A DNA stretch of 64,000 nt from Massospora cicadina (GCA_022478985.1 JAKSZP010007895.1:62001-126000), one strand, 5' to 3'; positions 1 through 10,478 are shown, counted from the first letter of the stretch. Translations and numbers: made by a program. Notes: a model not told the origin generated them from the sequence alone.

Positions 1-290
1 TTTATTTTTTTCTTCTTTTTTATATGGGACATGACCTTCACTTGGTTCAGTGGTCCATCCTTTTATTTATTACCCCAACCTGGTTCTGAGGTATACTTAG
101 GCCTACCAGTTTTCTATAGTTCAGAGGTCTTATTTTTTAATACTTAGCCATCTATTTTGGTTCAGCGGTCCTTTTTTTGGACTTAGCCAAATCATCAGGA
201 CATAACCATTACAATGGTTCAGAGGTCCTTTGGGAACTTTAACATTAATTTTTCATTAATCCACTGCTTTAAATACTTAGCATGGACTCA
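1..290. repeat. Degenerate short tandem repeat at the left edge
   Basis: A motif close to GGTTCAGNGGTCC recurs at about 44, 82, 119, 159 and 216, so the spacing is roughly 37-57 bp. The same stretch is repeated at 2975-3270, which shares longer runs such as the 'taaccat...aatggttcag.ggtcct.tgggaac' block. It lies beyond the integrase end of a minus-strand gypsy relic, so it may be 3' non-coding DNA of that element. No coding potential is seen. Confidence 0.6.
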
Positions 291-389
291 TATAACTAAC
301 CTTCCATCCAAGAGGTTCTTGATGGAGTAAGTGTCCGTCGCTGGCTTGGTAATAATCTCAAATGAACCCAACCACAACACATCTAGCTT

Positions 390-1370
390 GTTTCTTCTCC
401 CAGACCATGTATATTGCACTAAGCAACTATTTCGCCTTGCTGGTATTCCTATAAGACTTGTTGGCTCTTATCATCCTTCATTTTTCCTTGATCCTTTTCT
501 TCAAGGTTGTATTAAATGCTTTCAAGTTGGATTTCAATTAGTCTATTTGAAAATTGGATCAGGTACTGCTCAGCACTTATCCACAATGTTGGTTCTACCA
601 ATGAATATAAAAATTGGCAGTAACGTGGCCTTCCTACTGTATAGTAACTCAAACGGTGTTTTCCCATTGCTGTATGATGACTTACATTTCTATGCAAACG
701 TCACTAAACTAAGATACATTACCCACATATAAGTTCTTCCTGCAACCAGCTTCTTCAGCATTGAGGCCAGCGATCCATTGACCCGTTATACTAGTCCATT
801 TGTCTCCAGCTGGTAAGTACAGACACAGCTCCTCAAATATGCATTAACTCATTAGTTTTCAGGATCACATGAGATGTGAAATTTGTTACATTTTTACTCA
901 ACAAGATCTGTGGGCATCCATGTAAATAAACTACTTGATTCAGGATAAACCTTGCAGTCTTGTAGCATCTACTTTTGCCAGAGCCTTCATTTTGACCCAT
1001 CTCGTCAGATGGGTGATTGCAACTATGATGTATTTAGCTCCATGGTACTCATGGTTAATAGTCCTATCACGTTGATGGAAACTGTATGCCAGGTAAATCC
1101 AGGGCGAACCAGTTGATATCCAGTCATGTTCTTGTGAGGCTTGTGCAACTGGCACTCCACACAACAAGCCAGATAATCCGCTACATTATAGTTGATGGCC
1201 TCCCAGTAGTACTAGTAAATGTGATTAGTCGTCTTCTGTAGGCCTCCATGCATGACAACCTTATGAGCAGCTTAAATAATAGCCACTTGTTCTGACGGCT
1301 TTGGATTTAGTAATCATTTCCCATCAATTGTCTTAAAACTTATCCATCCATAGTCTCGGTGTTTCCATCA
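390..1370 (-). pseudogene. Gypsy integrase relic (element B)
   Basis: The minus strand encodes an HHCC zinc-finger region near 1260-1120 (HGGLQKT..H followed by YLACCVECQLHKP). A catalytic-core piece follows at about 1060-960, where YIIVAITHLTRWVKMKAL resembles the first-Asp segment of gypsy integrases with the Asp changed (usual form AxDYLTRW). A C-terminal core piece follows at 697-400 with a GRPRYCQFLYSLVEPTL segment, matching the GREAxLPI region of this family. Frameshifts and stops separate the pieces. Integrase inserts the cDNA into host DNA; this copy cannot. Confidence 0.75.
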
Positions 1371-1374
1371 CTTT

Positions 1375-1632
1375 TCAAAGTGCACCTTGGATTTCTAGGG
1401 ACTCATTCTCAATTTCTCCTATGACTATTCTCTGGAATAGCTCATCCGCTTGCAGGTATACCATTTGGACCATTGGTAACCTTGATAATCCATCCACATT
1501 CTGATGAGAAGCTCCAGCTCGATGGACTATCTCATAATCATAAGCATGTAGTTTTATTGCCCATTGGGCTAGTAAATCTTCCAGTTCCCTTGAATTGTGT
1601 AGCCAATGCAACGAAGAGTGGTCTCTCACCAC
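1375..1632 (-). pseudogene. Gypsy RNase H C-terminal relic (element B)
   Basis: The 85-residue frame reads DHSSLHWLHNSRELEDLLAQWA, then YDYEIVHRAGASHQNVDGLSRLP. This is the familiar end of gypsy RNase H, the (T)DHxxLxWL block followed by the HRxGxxHxNxDxLSR block. It sits between the RT and integrase pieces as expected. The N-terminal half of the domain, toward 1830, is not open in one frame. Confidence 0.85.
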
Positions 1633-1879
1633 TTTAAAGTGCGTTCCATGAAATTACTTGAAAAAGGTATCATATGTAAATTACTGAAAGGCATTCACGC
1701 TCAGTCACAGTATAATTCCTTTCAGCTGCTGAGAATGTCTGGCTCACACATGCTACCAGATGTTTGTCCTGAGTTCACCTACTTGGCTCAGGATGGCACC
1801 AATTTCTGTTTATGAAGTATCAGTCTTTACTATAAATTCTCAGATAAACTTTGGATATTTCAATATTGGAGAATCTATT

Positions 1880-2961
1880 AGATACCAGCTTAACTCATTG
1901 AAAGAACTATAGGCCACTTCACTACAAATGAATCCTTTTCATTTAGATCTTTCATTAAAATGAATTAGGGGCTTGGAAATTCTAATGAAATTCCATATAA
2001 ATCTTTGGTAGTATCTGACCATTCCAAGGAACACTTAGATATCTTGGACACTTTTTGGCACAGCCATTCGCTCTATGGCTTCAATTTTTTGGACTTGTAG
2101 CTGCAGTCCACTAGAGTTGATAACAAATCACAGATATTCTAACTCTTATTTTGAAGAAGTGGCACTTCCTTGGCTTGATCTTCAGGTTAGCCATGGACAG
2201 TCTCTTAAAGACTTCTTTCAAGTGATGTAAATGGTCATAAAATGTCCTACTGAACATATTTATATCATCCAAATACACCAGGACGCATGACAACTTCAGG
2301 TCATTCAATATGGTACCCAGACCCTTGGAACGTCACAGGCGCATTGCATAGACCTTGGGACATCCTCGTCAGTTGATACAGCCCCTGCGTGGTGATAATC
2401 ACACATTTCTCTTAGCCTTCCATTAATAAATCAACTTGTTAATATCCAGATATTATATCCTTTGTGGAGAAATACTTCGCTTCTCCAAATCAGTCTAGTG
2501 CATTATTGATTCGTGGTGATGGATACAAATCCTTCTTCATAATCTTCTTCAGCTTCCAACAATCAATTACCAACCGATTAGAGACATCATTCTTCTTCAC
2601 AATTAGGATATGGCTCACCTAGGAACTTGTTGATGGAACTAGAAGCCCATGCTTTACTGGTTTACTGATTTCTTCCTCACTACCACTTCAGCTGCCTTTG
2701 ACCATTAAATCAGTCTCATTCTTATTGCTAAATTTTCCCCAGTGTCAACCTTGTGAATAAAATTCTTGCGCATCCCAAATTATGGTCATCCTGAGCAAAT
2801 ACTTCCCAATACTCATCAAATAATTTGATCACCTCCTCCTGCAGTCTGTCCATCAGATCAGCGAGTTGCTCTTGATTGACCAATAAAGTAATGCTTTTGG
2901 TCACCCTTGCCAGTGATCCCATTTCATCATAGGTCCAAAAATCATGGACCAATAAAATCAA
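1880..2961 (-). pseudogene. Gypsy reverse transcriptase relic (element B)
   Basis: The clearest piece is 2111-2308, with VLVYLDDINMFSRTFYDHLHHLKEVFKRL then KIKPRKCHFF. This holds the catalytic YxDD box and the following primer-grip region. Upstream, 2728-2961 encodes LADLMDRLQEEVIKLFDEYWEVFAQDDHNLG, which is the leader just before the RT fingers in gypsy pol. The palm between them (about 2320-2720) is broken by stops but keeps traces. RT would copy the element RNA to cDNA in Gag particles. Confidence 0.85.
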
Positions 2962-2974
2962 TAATTAATATTTT

Positions 2975-3270
2975 ATATATATTCATAGTTTTTATCTATT
3001 TTTTTGTATTTTTCATTTTAATGGGACTTTTAACCTACAATTATATTATAAGGTCCAACTTTTCCCTTTCATCCAAACTTGGTCCAAGGTATATTTTGAC
3101 CTACCAATTTTCATGGCTTAAAATCCTACTACCTTAAGATTTAACCATCTAATTTGGTTTAGTGGTCCTCTTTTAGGACTTAACCAAAATATTAGGACGT
3201 AACCATATTAATGGTTCAGTGGTCCTCTGGGAACATCTCAGTTATTTTCTTTTTGATCCAATACTTTTGT
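2975..3270. repeat. Second copy of the 1-290 repeat
   Basis: This AT-rich block resembles 1-290 over most of its length, including GGTTTAGTGGTCC near 3157 and GGTTCAGTGGTCC near 3213, followed by a shared 'tctgggaac' end. It lies on the 5' side of the RT leader, where protease coding would be expected. The two copies therefore bracket the RT-RNaseH-IN block. Confidence 0.6.
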
Positions 3271-3366
3271 TTTTTTAATATTGACCTTCTTCACTATATG
3301 ACCAGCAGCGCTGTTTCTTCACATATAGGCAACACTTGCCAACTTTGAAGATACACATAAATGTTT

Positions 3367-3735
3367 TCATTCAATGGACCTTCTATCTCGACTTATTATT
3401 TGTCTAACAGGTCTTAATTTCATTTCATATTTCAGCAACTGATACTTGAGTTTTTTTATCTCACAAAATTGTGAATTCCTCATTAATTGGCAGTTACAAT
3501 CAACTGCTTTTATTGTTTTTCTCTTAAAACGATTTTTGGCATTTGATGCCATCCAAAACGTTTGAAATAAATTTACTGATGGCTCTGAAAACAATACCCT
3601 AATCACTCTGATTGATATAGTAACATTAGCTTCATCTAATTTTGTCTTGAATTGATGATCCTCGTCTCCAGCAATTTCTGCCTCATTGATTGAATAGTAT
3701 TGGGACAAACAATTCCCTCCAATATCTTGGATCAA
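3367..3735 (-). pseudogene. Possible gag-region fragment of element B
   Basis: A 122-codon frame on the pol strand lies between the PBS and the RT leader, where gag is expected. It is rich in charged residues and contains KNRFKRKTIKAVDCNCQLMRN, but no clear CCHC knuckle or capsid motif is visible. Its position and strand are the only support for gag. It could be a chance frame. Confidence 0.35.
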
Positions 3736-4282
3736 TCACTTCCTTTTTTGACCTATTTCTCTTCATTGGTATTGCAATACAAAACCCTTAAGCAATTGCT
3801 TTCCGTTTCAATCTCATCCAATGTCTCATCTAGTGTCTCTTCTAAACACCTCACTCCTCAAGACTATTTTAAGTAGACCCATTTCCTACCCAAGTTGCCC
3901 TGCTGAAAACCTTCATCTTAAGTAGATGTTCAGTGGAACAGGTTCTCTTGAAGCACTAGATAATTCCATATCTAGTCTGCAATTCCTTTTCTCAAATCTT
4001 GAGTATCTTCTTCAGTGACATTTGCTATATAGGTCACATTCACATTTCTGATTCTTCAGTTCTTTGATTTGCTTCACTAAATGCTCCACATCTGAGCTGA
4101 GTGAACGCAATTGAACGTGTTCCACTCACGTCCAGTATTCAATAATAAAACTTCTCATATGAACCCACCTTCTTTCTTCTCCAATGACATTACTTTCCCT
4201 AGTAACTCAATGCCAAAATTGGAAAAAAAATTTCTCTCCCTTCCTAATTTGAAATCTTGATTGGCGTATCCTACTCAAATAC

Positions 4283-4357
4283 CCCCTTTAGTGAGCACCA
4301 ATTGTTCAAATTTAGTAACTATTGGCCCCTTTAGTGAGCACCAATTGTTAAAATTTA
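4283..4357 (-). repeat. Tandem duplication of LTR end plus primer-binding site
   Basis: The string CCCCTTTAGTGAGCACCAAT plus the following TGTT(C/A)AAATTTA occurs at 4283 and again at 4326, a 43-bp period. On the minus strand this is an LTR end (...AACA) followed by the PBS ATTGGTGCTCACTAAAGGGG. Two tandem copies of the junction are therefore present. Only the copy at 4326-4345 abuts the full LTR. Confidence 0.8.
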
Positions 4358-5439
4358 GGGCTTCGCTACTTGTTCACAAACAATAACCCCTAAATTGATA
4401 AATTGCGCAGGTTTAGTTTGTGCATTCTTTGCTTTGTCTAATAATATATGATTGATAATAGTATGAAGACTATTATCCATAGTTGAATAGATAACCAGTG
4501 TTGGTCTAACGCTTGACCAGTATTTCTCCTAGAAAAAATCTATATGTCATCAGTAGGGAATTATACCCTTATCCGCCTAACTTGATTCAGGCTAAGATTT
4601 TAGTTTACAGCCTCTTCTCTGTTGACATGAAGTTGGCAGAAATTCCCTTCTCAGCTCAGCTTCTCATCTAAGGATCCTTGATCCTTATTTTTTATCCTTC
4701 TAAAGAGTCTCCAATTAAAGCACATTGCAATTATTTCCTGAAGATGAATAAAACTAAAATTAATGATGAATTTTGCTAAATTCTGTTTTTATTAAGTGAA
4801 ATATCATGGGAATTTATAAAGGAAATTCAACGACCAATTACTTAGTTGGCGCCTCAGCCTTAAAATGGTAGCCATTGCCGTTGAATTACCATTCATCATA
4901 TCATCAGTGATGGTCTTCCCCATCCTGATTAGGATTCCTTTGTCAGACATCCTTGAGACCTAAATTAGAAAGTGTCAGAAAACGTGCCCATAACGTTTTC
5001 CACTTGATCCAAGAGAACCAAACATACTTGGCAAGCGACCTGCTTAGGTAATGGGACTTGCTACCCATTATGGCAGGTCATGAATCAGCTGATCAATTTT
5101 CTAGTTGCAGGCAGCATCAATCGCCTCACAACTAGCTCCTTAAATTGCCAATTAGTTGGGGATGTTATCTGACCAATCCAAAGAGGTACACCTGATAGTT
5201 AATAATCAATCAACTATCAAGTGCCCCATTTTGTCAGCAACTCTGCCCGACGAGATCTTAAGCATTCACTCAGTTTTGATCCCCAACAGATTTGAACCAG
5301 GAGAATCACCTAAAATCCCCTAAACATTATTAACCCAAAAATTGGGTCGACTGATATCCAATTCACTCGCTATAGGGAATTATCCACTAGCAATCCATGG
5401 TAATCTAGAAGGCTGTTAAGGTGGGAAAAAATCACAACT
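4346..5439 (-). mobile_element. 5' LTR of element B
   Basis: This block aligns along its length with the solo LTR at 33456-34577. Shared segments include 'aatagtatga.gactattatc', 'tggcaagc.acctgctta.gtaatgggact' and 'gcccgacgagatcttaagcatt' (with small differences). It begins TGTTAAAATTTA and ends near 'atcacaact', where the solo copy ends CCCAACA. The minus-strand PBS at its left edge fixes its orientation. Its expected TSD cannot be tested because the partner LTR is off the window. Confidence 0.8.
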
Positions 5440-6515
5440 GCCATCCTGTGTGGGGTTTGATTACATGGCTGGGTCAAGGGCGTGGGTTGTACTAACTCAA
5501 ATATTCTGCTTGACTGAGGCTGTGTGGAGACAAAGAGGGTAAGGATGAGTACTGCCAGTGCCTGGGGGTGAATCATAGGGCAGTACATGTATGCTGAGTT
5601 GGTCTCCAGTGTGATATTGGTGGTCTGTAAATTTCTCGTCATCCCCTCCTGATGCCTACCCCTTACCCATCCATTATCATAGCACGCCATCATTTTGGGA
5701 GGGAGGGGGTGATCTACTTGACTGGTGATAGGGTATTGGTGGAGTTGGTTTTCTGTTCTATCTGTATTTGGAGAAAGCTTCAAGTTCTCTAGCCAAGATT
5801 TACGCTTCTTCCTTGGTTTAAGGCCCTTTATACCATGCCAAGTGTGAGCTTGACCCATGGTTGTTGGAAACTAAGAAGGAGGTTAGTTGAAATCCTTTAG
5901 GAACTGGAAGGAGCGAAGATCTGTTGAGATGCTTTGATATGTCATACAAAGTTGGGGTAAGGGCCCACTGGAGGAGTAAGGTGTATATAAGCTGGGGTAT
6001 TAATACTGGGGTCCACCATTAATGAGATGATTATGTAGAGAAAGGTTGAGCCTCACATAAAATATGTTCTGGTATAGAACGGTGAGGGAGCATGTTTTTG
6101 CATCATCTTAAAGAGCGTCAAGCAGGGCAAACTATTTTTATTGCTTGAAGCTCTCTATATTTCTTGATATGGTTGAGCACAATTGCATTTCAGCTAACAA
6201 ACTCACTACCTGCCATTCTAGCTCGTCTGAGGGGCAAGAGGTAGGTCTAACCACCATCACATTGCAATTATGAGCACTTGAGGGGGAAGGTAAGTTGTGC
6301 TGCCTGGGCCAGGACCACTTGTTAATGGCTCTGATGACATAATCTATGACCATCATGTCTTGAGAGCGTGCATGAAACAATGTATACTTCTTTTAGCTGC
6401 TGATTGTCCAAGGTTTAACAGGTCTCTAGCCATCAAAATCACAACTACTAAATTAAGTGGATGGGTTATTATATTAGACATTTGGGTTTTAAGGAAAGAC
6501 TTGGCTTCTATTGGG
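5440..6515. other. Unassigned spacer with a TATA-like box
   Basis: I recognise no gene here. A minus frame of 162 codons ends inside the neighbouring LTR and shows no known motif. TATATAAG at about 5984-5991 looks like a promoter TATA box, and the segment around it could be part of an old LTR, but no second copy was found in the window. Confidence 0.4.
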
Positions 6516-7400
6516 TGTTGAATGGTTGACTGGACCTAAATCATTAGGTAATTTATTAGGGAAAAAATAATAATATCGATGCTAATTATAAAATATCATA
6601 TCAAAATTATCAGTGATTATAGACCAGATTTATGCTAAGTATATTAAACCTTGGGATTTTTGGCCTAGCAGTTCCACTTGATAGTATTTGACTAAAAATG
6701 ATATGGGCTTAGGAGCTTTTTTGTTAAGTCAGACTTAATAATAGTCAACAGTATGACCTGGGCCCATGGGCTATGTTGGTCTATGTCAAAATTGTTTTTA
6801 ACATTGATTGATTTAATCAAAATATTTACTAATTAGTGGTAAAATTGCCTTGGTATGTGCTACCGTTGCTTGAGTACAGCAACTATTTACCTTATTCTGA
6901 CACATCAGAGAAAACGCTGTCATGAAATAATTATCAGTAAAACACTGGCCATGAGGCTGAGTTGAGATACTGCAAAGCCTCTTAACTTGTAGACCCTTTA
7001 AAGTCTTCGTTATAATACACTGGCTAAGTGGCAAGAGAGCTGAGGTGTCATGGATAAAACGTGGCTAACATAGAGCTTTATAAGTTTTCCCTAAATTTTA
7101 TACAAATAAAAACAATCTTTTAGCAAAACAGGGTGATACTTTAATATACAAGCTTTATGTCTTTAATACTTTTCCATTTTATTATGTTGATAAATTACTT
7201 GGGATTAAGAAGATCAGGGCAGTGAACCATAGTACAAGTAATTGATAAGAAAGTACGGCCTTGAAGTGTTATCCTTAAGAATTTTATATCTTAATTACTG
7301 TCATCGTCTGGTCTATTGTCTCCATACAATAGGCGCTTGGAACTTCAATTTATCCAATAAGAAGAATAAGACTATTGTGAAGTAGGTCAAAATTTCAACA
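6516..7400 (+). mobile_element. 5' LTR of the gag-only element
   Basis: It begins TGTTGAATGG and ends TTTCAACA, so it has TG..CA ends. It aligns with 15603-16477 throughout, for example 'ccttgggatttttggcctagcagttccact' and 'ccatacaataggc'. A possible TATA box (TTTATAAG, about 7076) and an AATAAA near 7105 are in the right order for U3-R. A PBS-like TGGCTCTCACAGATGGG starts at 7403, two bases after the LTR. Confidence 0.85.
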
Positions 7401-7439
7401 AGTGGCTCTCACAGATGGGATGGCAGATGGTGACCATAA

Positions 7440-8960
7440 GGAGCAGAGGAGCAACCCTGGCTATATCATTTTTTTAAGAATGAATTTAAAAAATTTCAAT
7501 ACTCAGTGGACATGATGAGTCATCATATTAATAATCTTAATGAAGATGTTACTATTATCAATGAGGCAAATAATACTCTACGTGGAGAAGTATATGAGTT
7601 AAAGAAATTAATCAGAGAAAAAGATTAATGTAATTTTTGCTCTTCAACTGCAAATGACCAATCTGAATGAGGAAATTGCAATTTTGAAGGATTGGATGAT
7701 AGTCAAAGCCAGTATGCCCAAAGCAGTTCTACTGGCAGTGATGCCTCCGAATATTATGAGGATAAATTATCAGAGGTTGATACTGAAGTTAATCCTGGGC
7801 CACATCGGCAATTGCCATATAGAATGGTTGATTTGGCCAATCCAAGTCCCTCTAACCGTGGCGCAACGCCTCAGCGCCCTGACACACCTGGATCAAGCCA
7901 GCAATGAAGCAACTGCAGTACCCATGAGTGGGAGAATGATAATTACAAACTGTCAAACCTGCCTGCTTTCAATAAGAGTGGAATTGTAGCCACTTTTATC
8001 AAACTCTTTAAAATGACCATGTATTGGGACAGTGACCGCAACAAAGCAGCCACTATGATCAAATTCTTATACAAGTAAAGCATCGAATTAATTATGCCTC
8101 ACTTGGATGAAAACCCGACCTACTTAAAAGTTAAAGAGGCCGTGCTTTATGAAGTTGAAGATCCAGAACGAATGTCAACTAGAAAATCCAAATTCATGAA
8201 TATCAGCTTTAAGAAAGATGAAACAATTGATGTATTTGTGGATTGATTCTATTGTGAAGCTCAAGTTTTCTTAGGCAAAAAGGCCATGATCAATTTTTGA
8301 TGCTAAGCTTGCATTACAACATGCAGTACAGCCCTACTGAAATTGGTCAAACACTTTATTACCTGCTTTTGAGAAAAACTTTACAACAGCTGAATTGGTT
8401 GATTATCTGCATGGATGCTCACAAAACTATGGTCCGCCTATTACTGGATACAGATCAAGACCTGATGCCCTCGCAGAAAAACCCTAAGAATACAATAAGA
8501 AAATCAACAGTGATTTTCCTGTTAAAACTGAGCCAACTAAAATACAAGGGCCTTAAGCCCATTGAATGAGATTACTTGTTACAATTACAATCATAAAGGG
8601 CAATTTGCATTAAGATGCCATCAGCTTAGTGTCATTGTAGCCCTTCTGTATAACGCACAGAAGAAGGGAAAAGAACAATCACAATATATGCGGGACGCTC
8701 TATTGTGCTGGAAATGTCAGTCCCACCTTACTGACAAGAGCACACAGGCCGCAGGGCCTTGCTAACCAATTTAACAGTTACTTTATAGTACCAAATGAAG
8801 ATTCTACAAACTACATGTTGTTACTCGCTCTCAGAGTAAGGTTGTCATACATGAAGCCTCTGAAGTAGTTGCTAAACCATATGTGCAACAAATACTTGAG
8901 AATATTCCAGCTGAAGGGCCAAGCAAAGCAGCAGATACCCAAGCTTAAAGGGAGTGAATA
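7440..8960 (+). pseudogene. gag relic of the gag-only element
   Basis: The coding trace starts with a coiled-coil-like stretch (NNLNEDVTIINEANNTLRGE), then a Ser/Pro-rich linker at 7692-7907. A capsid-like part runs over about 7940-8300 (FIKLFKMTMYWDSDRNKAA; FKKDETIDVFVD then CEAQVFLGKKAM). A degenerate zinc knuckle follows at 8577-8618, CYNYNHKGQFALRC. In CX2CX4HX4C terms the second Cys is Tyr and the His is Gln. At least five stops and several frame changes occur. Gag would form the particle and bind the RNA; this one is dead. Confidence 0.75.
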
Positions 8961-9059
8961 AAGTTATGCCAATTGACAAATTTATCAATGAATGTCCTAG
9001 CATTAAAATACCATAAATCATATTCTCAACACTTTATATTTTTTCCATATCCACTTTAA

Positions 9060-9573
9060 TAAGCTCTATTGATTATTAAAAAAATGAAAAAATGAAAAAT
9101 GCACAAAATACAAAAAATAAAAAAAAGTAAATATAATGAAAAAGGTGATAGAACACATAAAAATGAAAAAAACCAATAACAGTAAAAGTAAATAAGTTTA
9201 ATTCATGAACTTTGAAGTAAAGTTGCCACTGGGGCTAAATGACCTTTCTTTGGGTAGGGGAAGGAGAGTGAAATCAAAGCCAAGGGGGCCAGTTTGGGTT
9301 TTCAAAAGATTTCTGGAGTCGCAGTGGGCCTTGAAGTTGATTTTTTGGGAACCTTTAAAGCATAGCTGGTGTGAAACATCCTGAGAATCTGAAGGCAAAA
9401 TGCCTGTGTAACTGTAGCACACAGCATGGAAGTGCTGGATTTTATTAAAACAAGTTTATATAGGTCTGAGAGGCTATTGATGTAACACTTATATTTTGAA
9501 GGTCAAGAAAATTTGGACTTTGTGACCAAGGGAGAAGAATACCCTCCACTTTTTCCATTCCAGGCAGGGGAAG
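9060..9573 (+). other. A-rich 3' region and polypurine tract of the gag-only element
   Basis: From 9073 to about 9195 the sequence is nearly all A with ATGAAAA-type repeats. From there to 9573 I see no convincing gene. The run AGGCAGGGGAAG (9562-9573) is purine-rich except for one C and directly abuts the 3' LTR start TGTTGAATG at 9574, as a plus-strand primer (PPT) should. Confidence 0.65.
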
Positions 9574-9582
9574 TGTTGAATG
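9574..9582 (+). mobile_element. First 9 bp of the interrupted 3' LTR
   Basis: TGTTGAATG equals the first nine bases of the 5' LTR at 6516. The rest of this LTR resumes at 15603. The last five bases, GAATG (9578-9582), are one copy of the target duplication made by the nested gypsy. Confidence 0.85.
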
Positions 9583-10031
9583 TGTCATTTACCAATGACG
9601 TTATTGTGGGTGTAGATGCTAAAGACAAGGCTGGGCGCCAAGAAGCCCAAAAGGTAAAACTTCAAGCCCTTCCAGACCTGAAGCATACCGTGGACCAGCG
9701 CTGGTTGCAGGCCAGGTATGCTCAGGTTGGCCTGGAGAAGGAACCTAGGACCCAGCCTTGCAGCAAGGCATTTGTGTTAAAATGCACTATTTACCAAATT
9801 AAGGTGGATGGTTTGGTTTGCTTAGTTTCAAAACAAGGGTTCGAAACCCGTTCCTGCTATGAAATAACGCGCTCAGTTTGAATCCAACTTCAGTCGATAA
9901 CTCAAGTGAAGTCAGTTTTGGCCTATGTTACTAACTTGGATGGAAGTATCACCCTATTGGCGAGTCGCTGCTTGGGTACACTGCGGCATAACCCCAATTT
10001 CCCCATCCAAGCTTAAATACATTTTCCTCTG

Positions 10032-10075
10032 ACCAACATTCCTTTTTTTAGTACTAGATGGTACCAACATTCCTT
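10032..10075 (-). mobile_element. 18-bp poly(A)-ended retroposon insert with 13-bp TSDs
   Basis: ACCAACATTCCTT occurs at 10032-10044 and 10063-10075 around an 18-bp insert (10045-10062). On the minus strand the insert reads ACCATCTAGTACTAAAAA, that is, a short unique 3' end plus poly(A). The homologous LTR at 61433-61450 lacks it and has one copy of the flank, so it is an empty site. The same 3' end recurs in a 45-bp insert at 18565-18609. The insert is present in both LTRs (second at 15165-15208), so it predates this element's transposition. Confidence 0.7.
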
Positions 10076-10086
10076 GTTGGTCATCT
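10076..10086 (+). promoter_or_regulatory. Self-priming sequence in the LTR (R/transcript 5' end)
   Basis: GTTGGTCATCT is the exact reverse complement of AGATGACCAAC at 10468-10478, just after the LTR. In the Tf1/sushi family the first 11 nt of the mRNA anneal to such a PBS and are cleaved to prime cDNA. The matching length and position here are seen directly; use as the primer is inferred. The 3' LTR has one change (GTTGGTCGTCT, 15206-15216) that would leave a G:U pair. Confidence 0.75.
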
Positions 10087-10467
10087 TTCCATGTAAATAA
10101 AACCTAATTTTTTAAACATTTTTATGTTGTTTCCAGTTAACCTGTGCATGGACCTCTTTGAGGAGGTCTCATGATATATTAACCAGTTGAGTGTAACAAA
10201 GGTAAGACTTTCTTTCAGTGCTCTGTTGGGCCGCCCAGGTTCCCTCCAACATGTGCCGCTCCCTACTGCTCCCTCCCAGCACCCCGTTGTTTCCATTGAA
10301 GGTTTACCACTGTGGATAACCACTTTCACAGTTAGCTGCTCCAGCTCCAGCACCATCTGTGGGGCACTAGCAGCTGCCCTTATCTCGGCTGGTTTTCTGG
10401 CGTTGGCCTTGTGCAATCTGCACCACCACACTGGGAAACGGAGAGTTACAGATACTCTCCTGACATT

Positions 10468-10478
10468 AGATGACCAAC
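10468..10478 (+). promoter_or_regulatory. Primer-binding site, self-complementary to the LTR
   Basis: AGATGACCAAC begins two bases after the 5' LTR end. It does not look like a tRNA 3'-end complement, since it does not begin TGG. It pairs over 11 nt with 10076-10086. Confidence 0.75.

Larger units (their letters stand above)
300..4345 (-). mobile_element. Ty3/gypsy element B, internal region, decayed
   Basis: Read on the minus strand this is the internal region of an LTR retrotransposon. From right to left come a PBS, a possible gag fragment, RT, RNase H and integrase, the usual gypsy order. The 5' LTR is at 4346-5439. The 3' LTR would lie beyond the left edge of the window. Stops and frameshifts interrupt every domain, so the copy is dead. 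A solo LTR of the same family is at 33456-34577. Confidence 0.8.
9583..10465 (+). mobile_element. 5' LTR, family S
   Basis: It begins TGTCATTTACCAATGACG and ends ACTCTCCTGACA. Both termini carry short inverted repeats (TGTCA/TGACA). An AATAAA signal lies at about 10096. The first ~200 bp (U3) stay open in the frame that pol uses at the 3' end, encoding a charged peptide with VDAKDKAGRQEAQKVK. Confidence 0.92.

Noticed and set aside
331..732. 133-codon plus frame near the left edge
   Set aside because: It is antisense to the integrase relic, whose motifs read on the minus strand.
5370..5858. 162-codon minus frame as a host gene
   Set aside because: Its end lies inside the element B LTR and no motif is recognisable.
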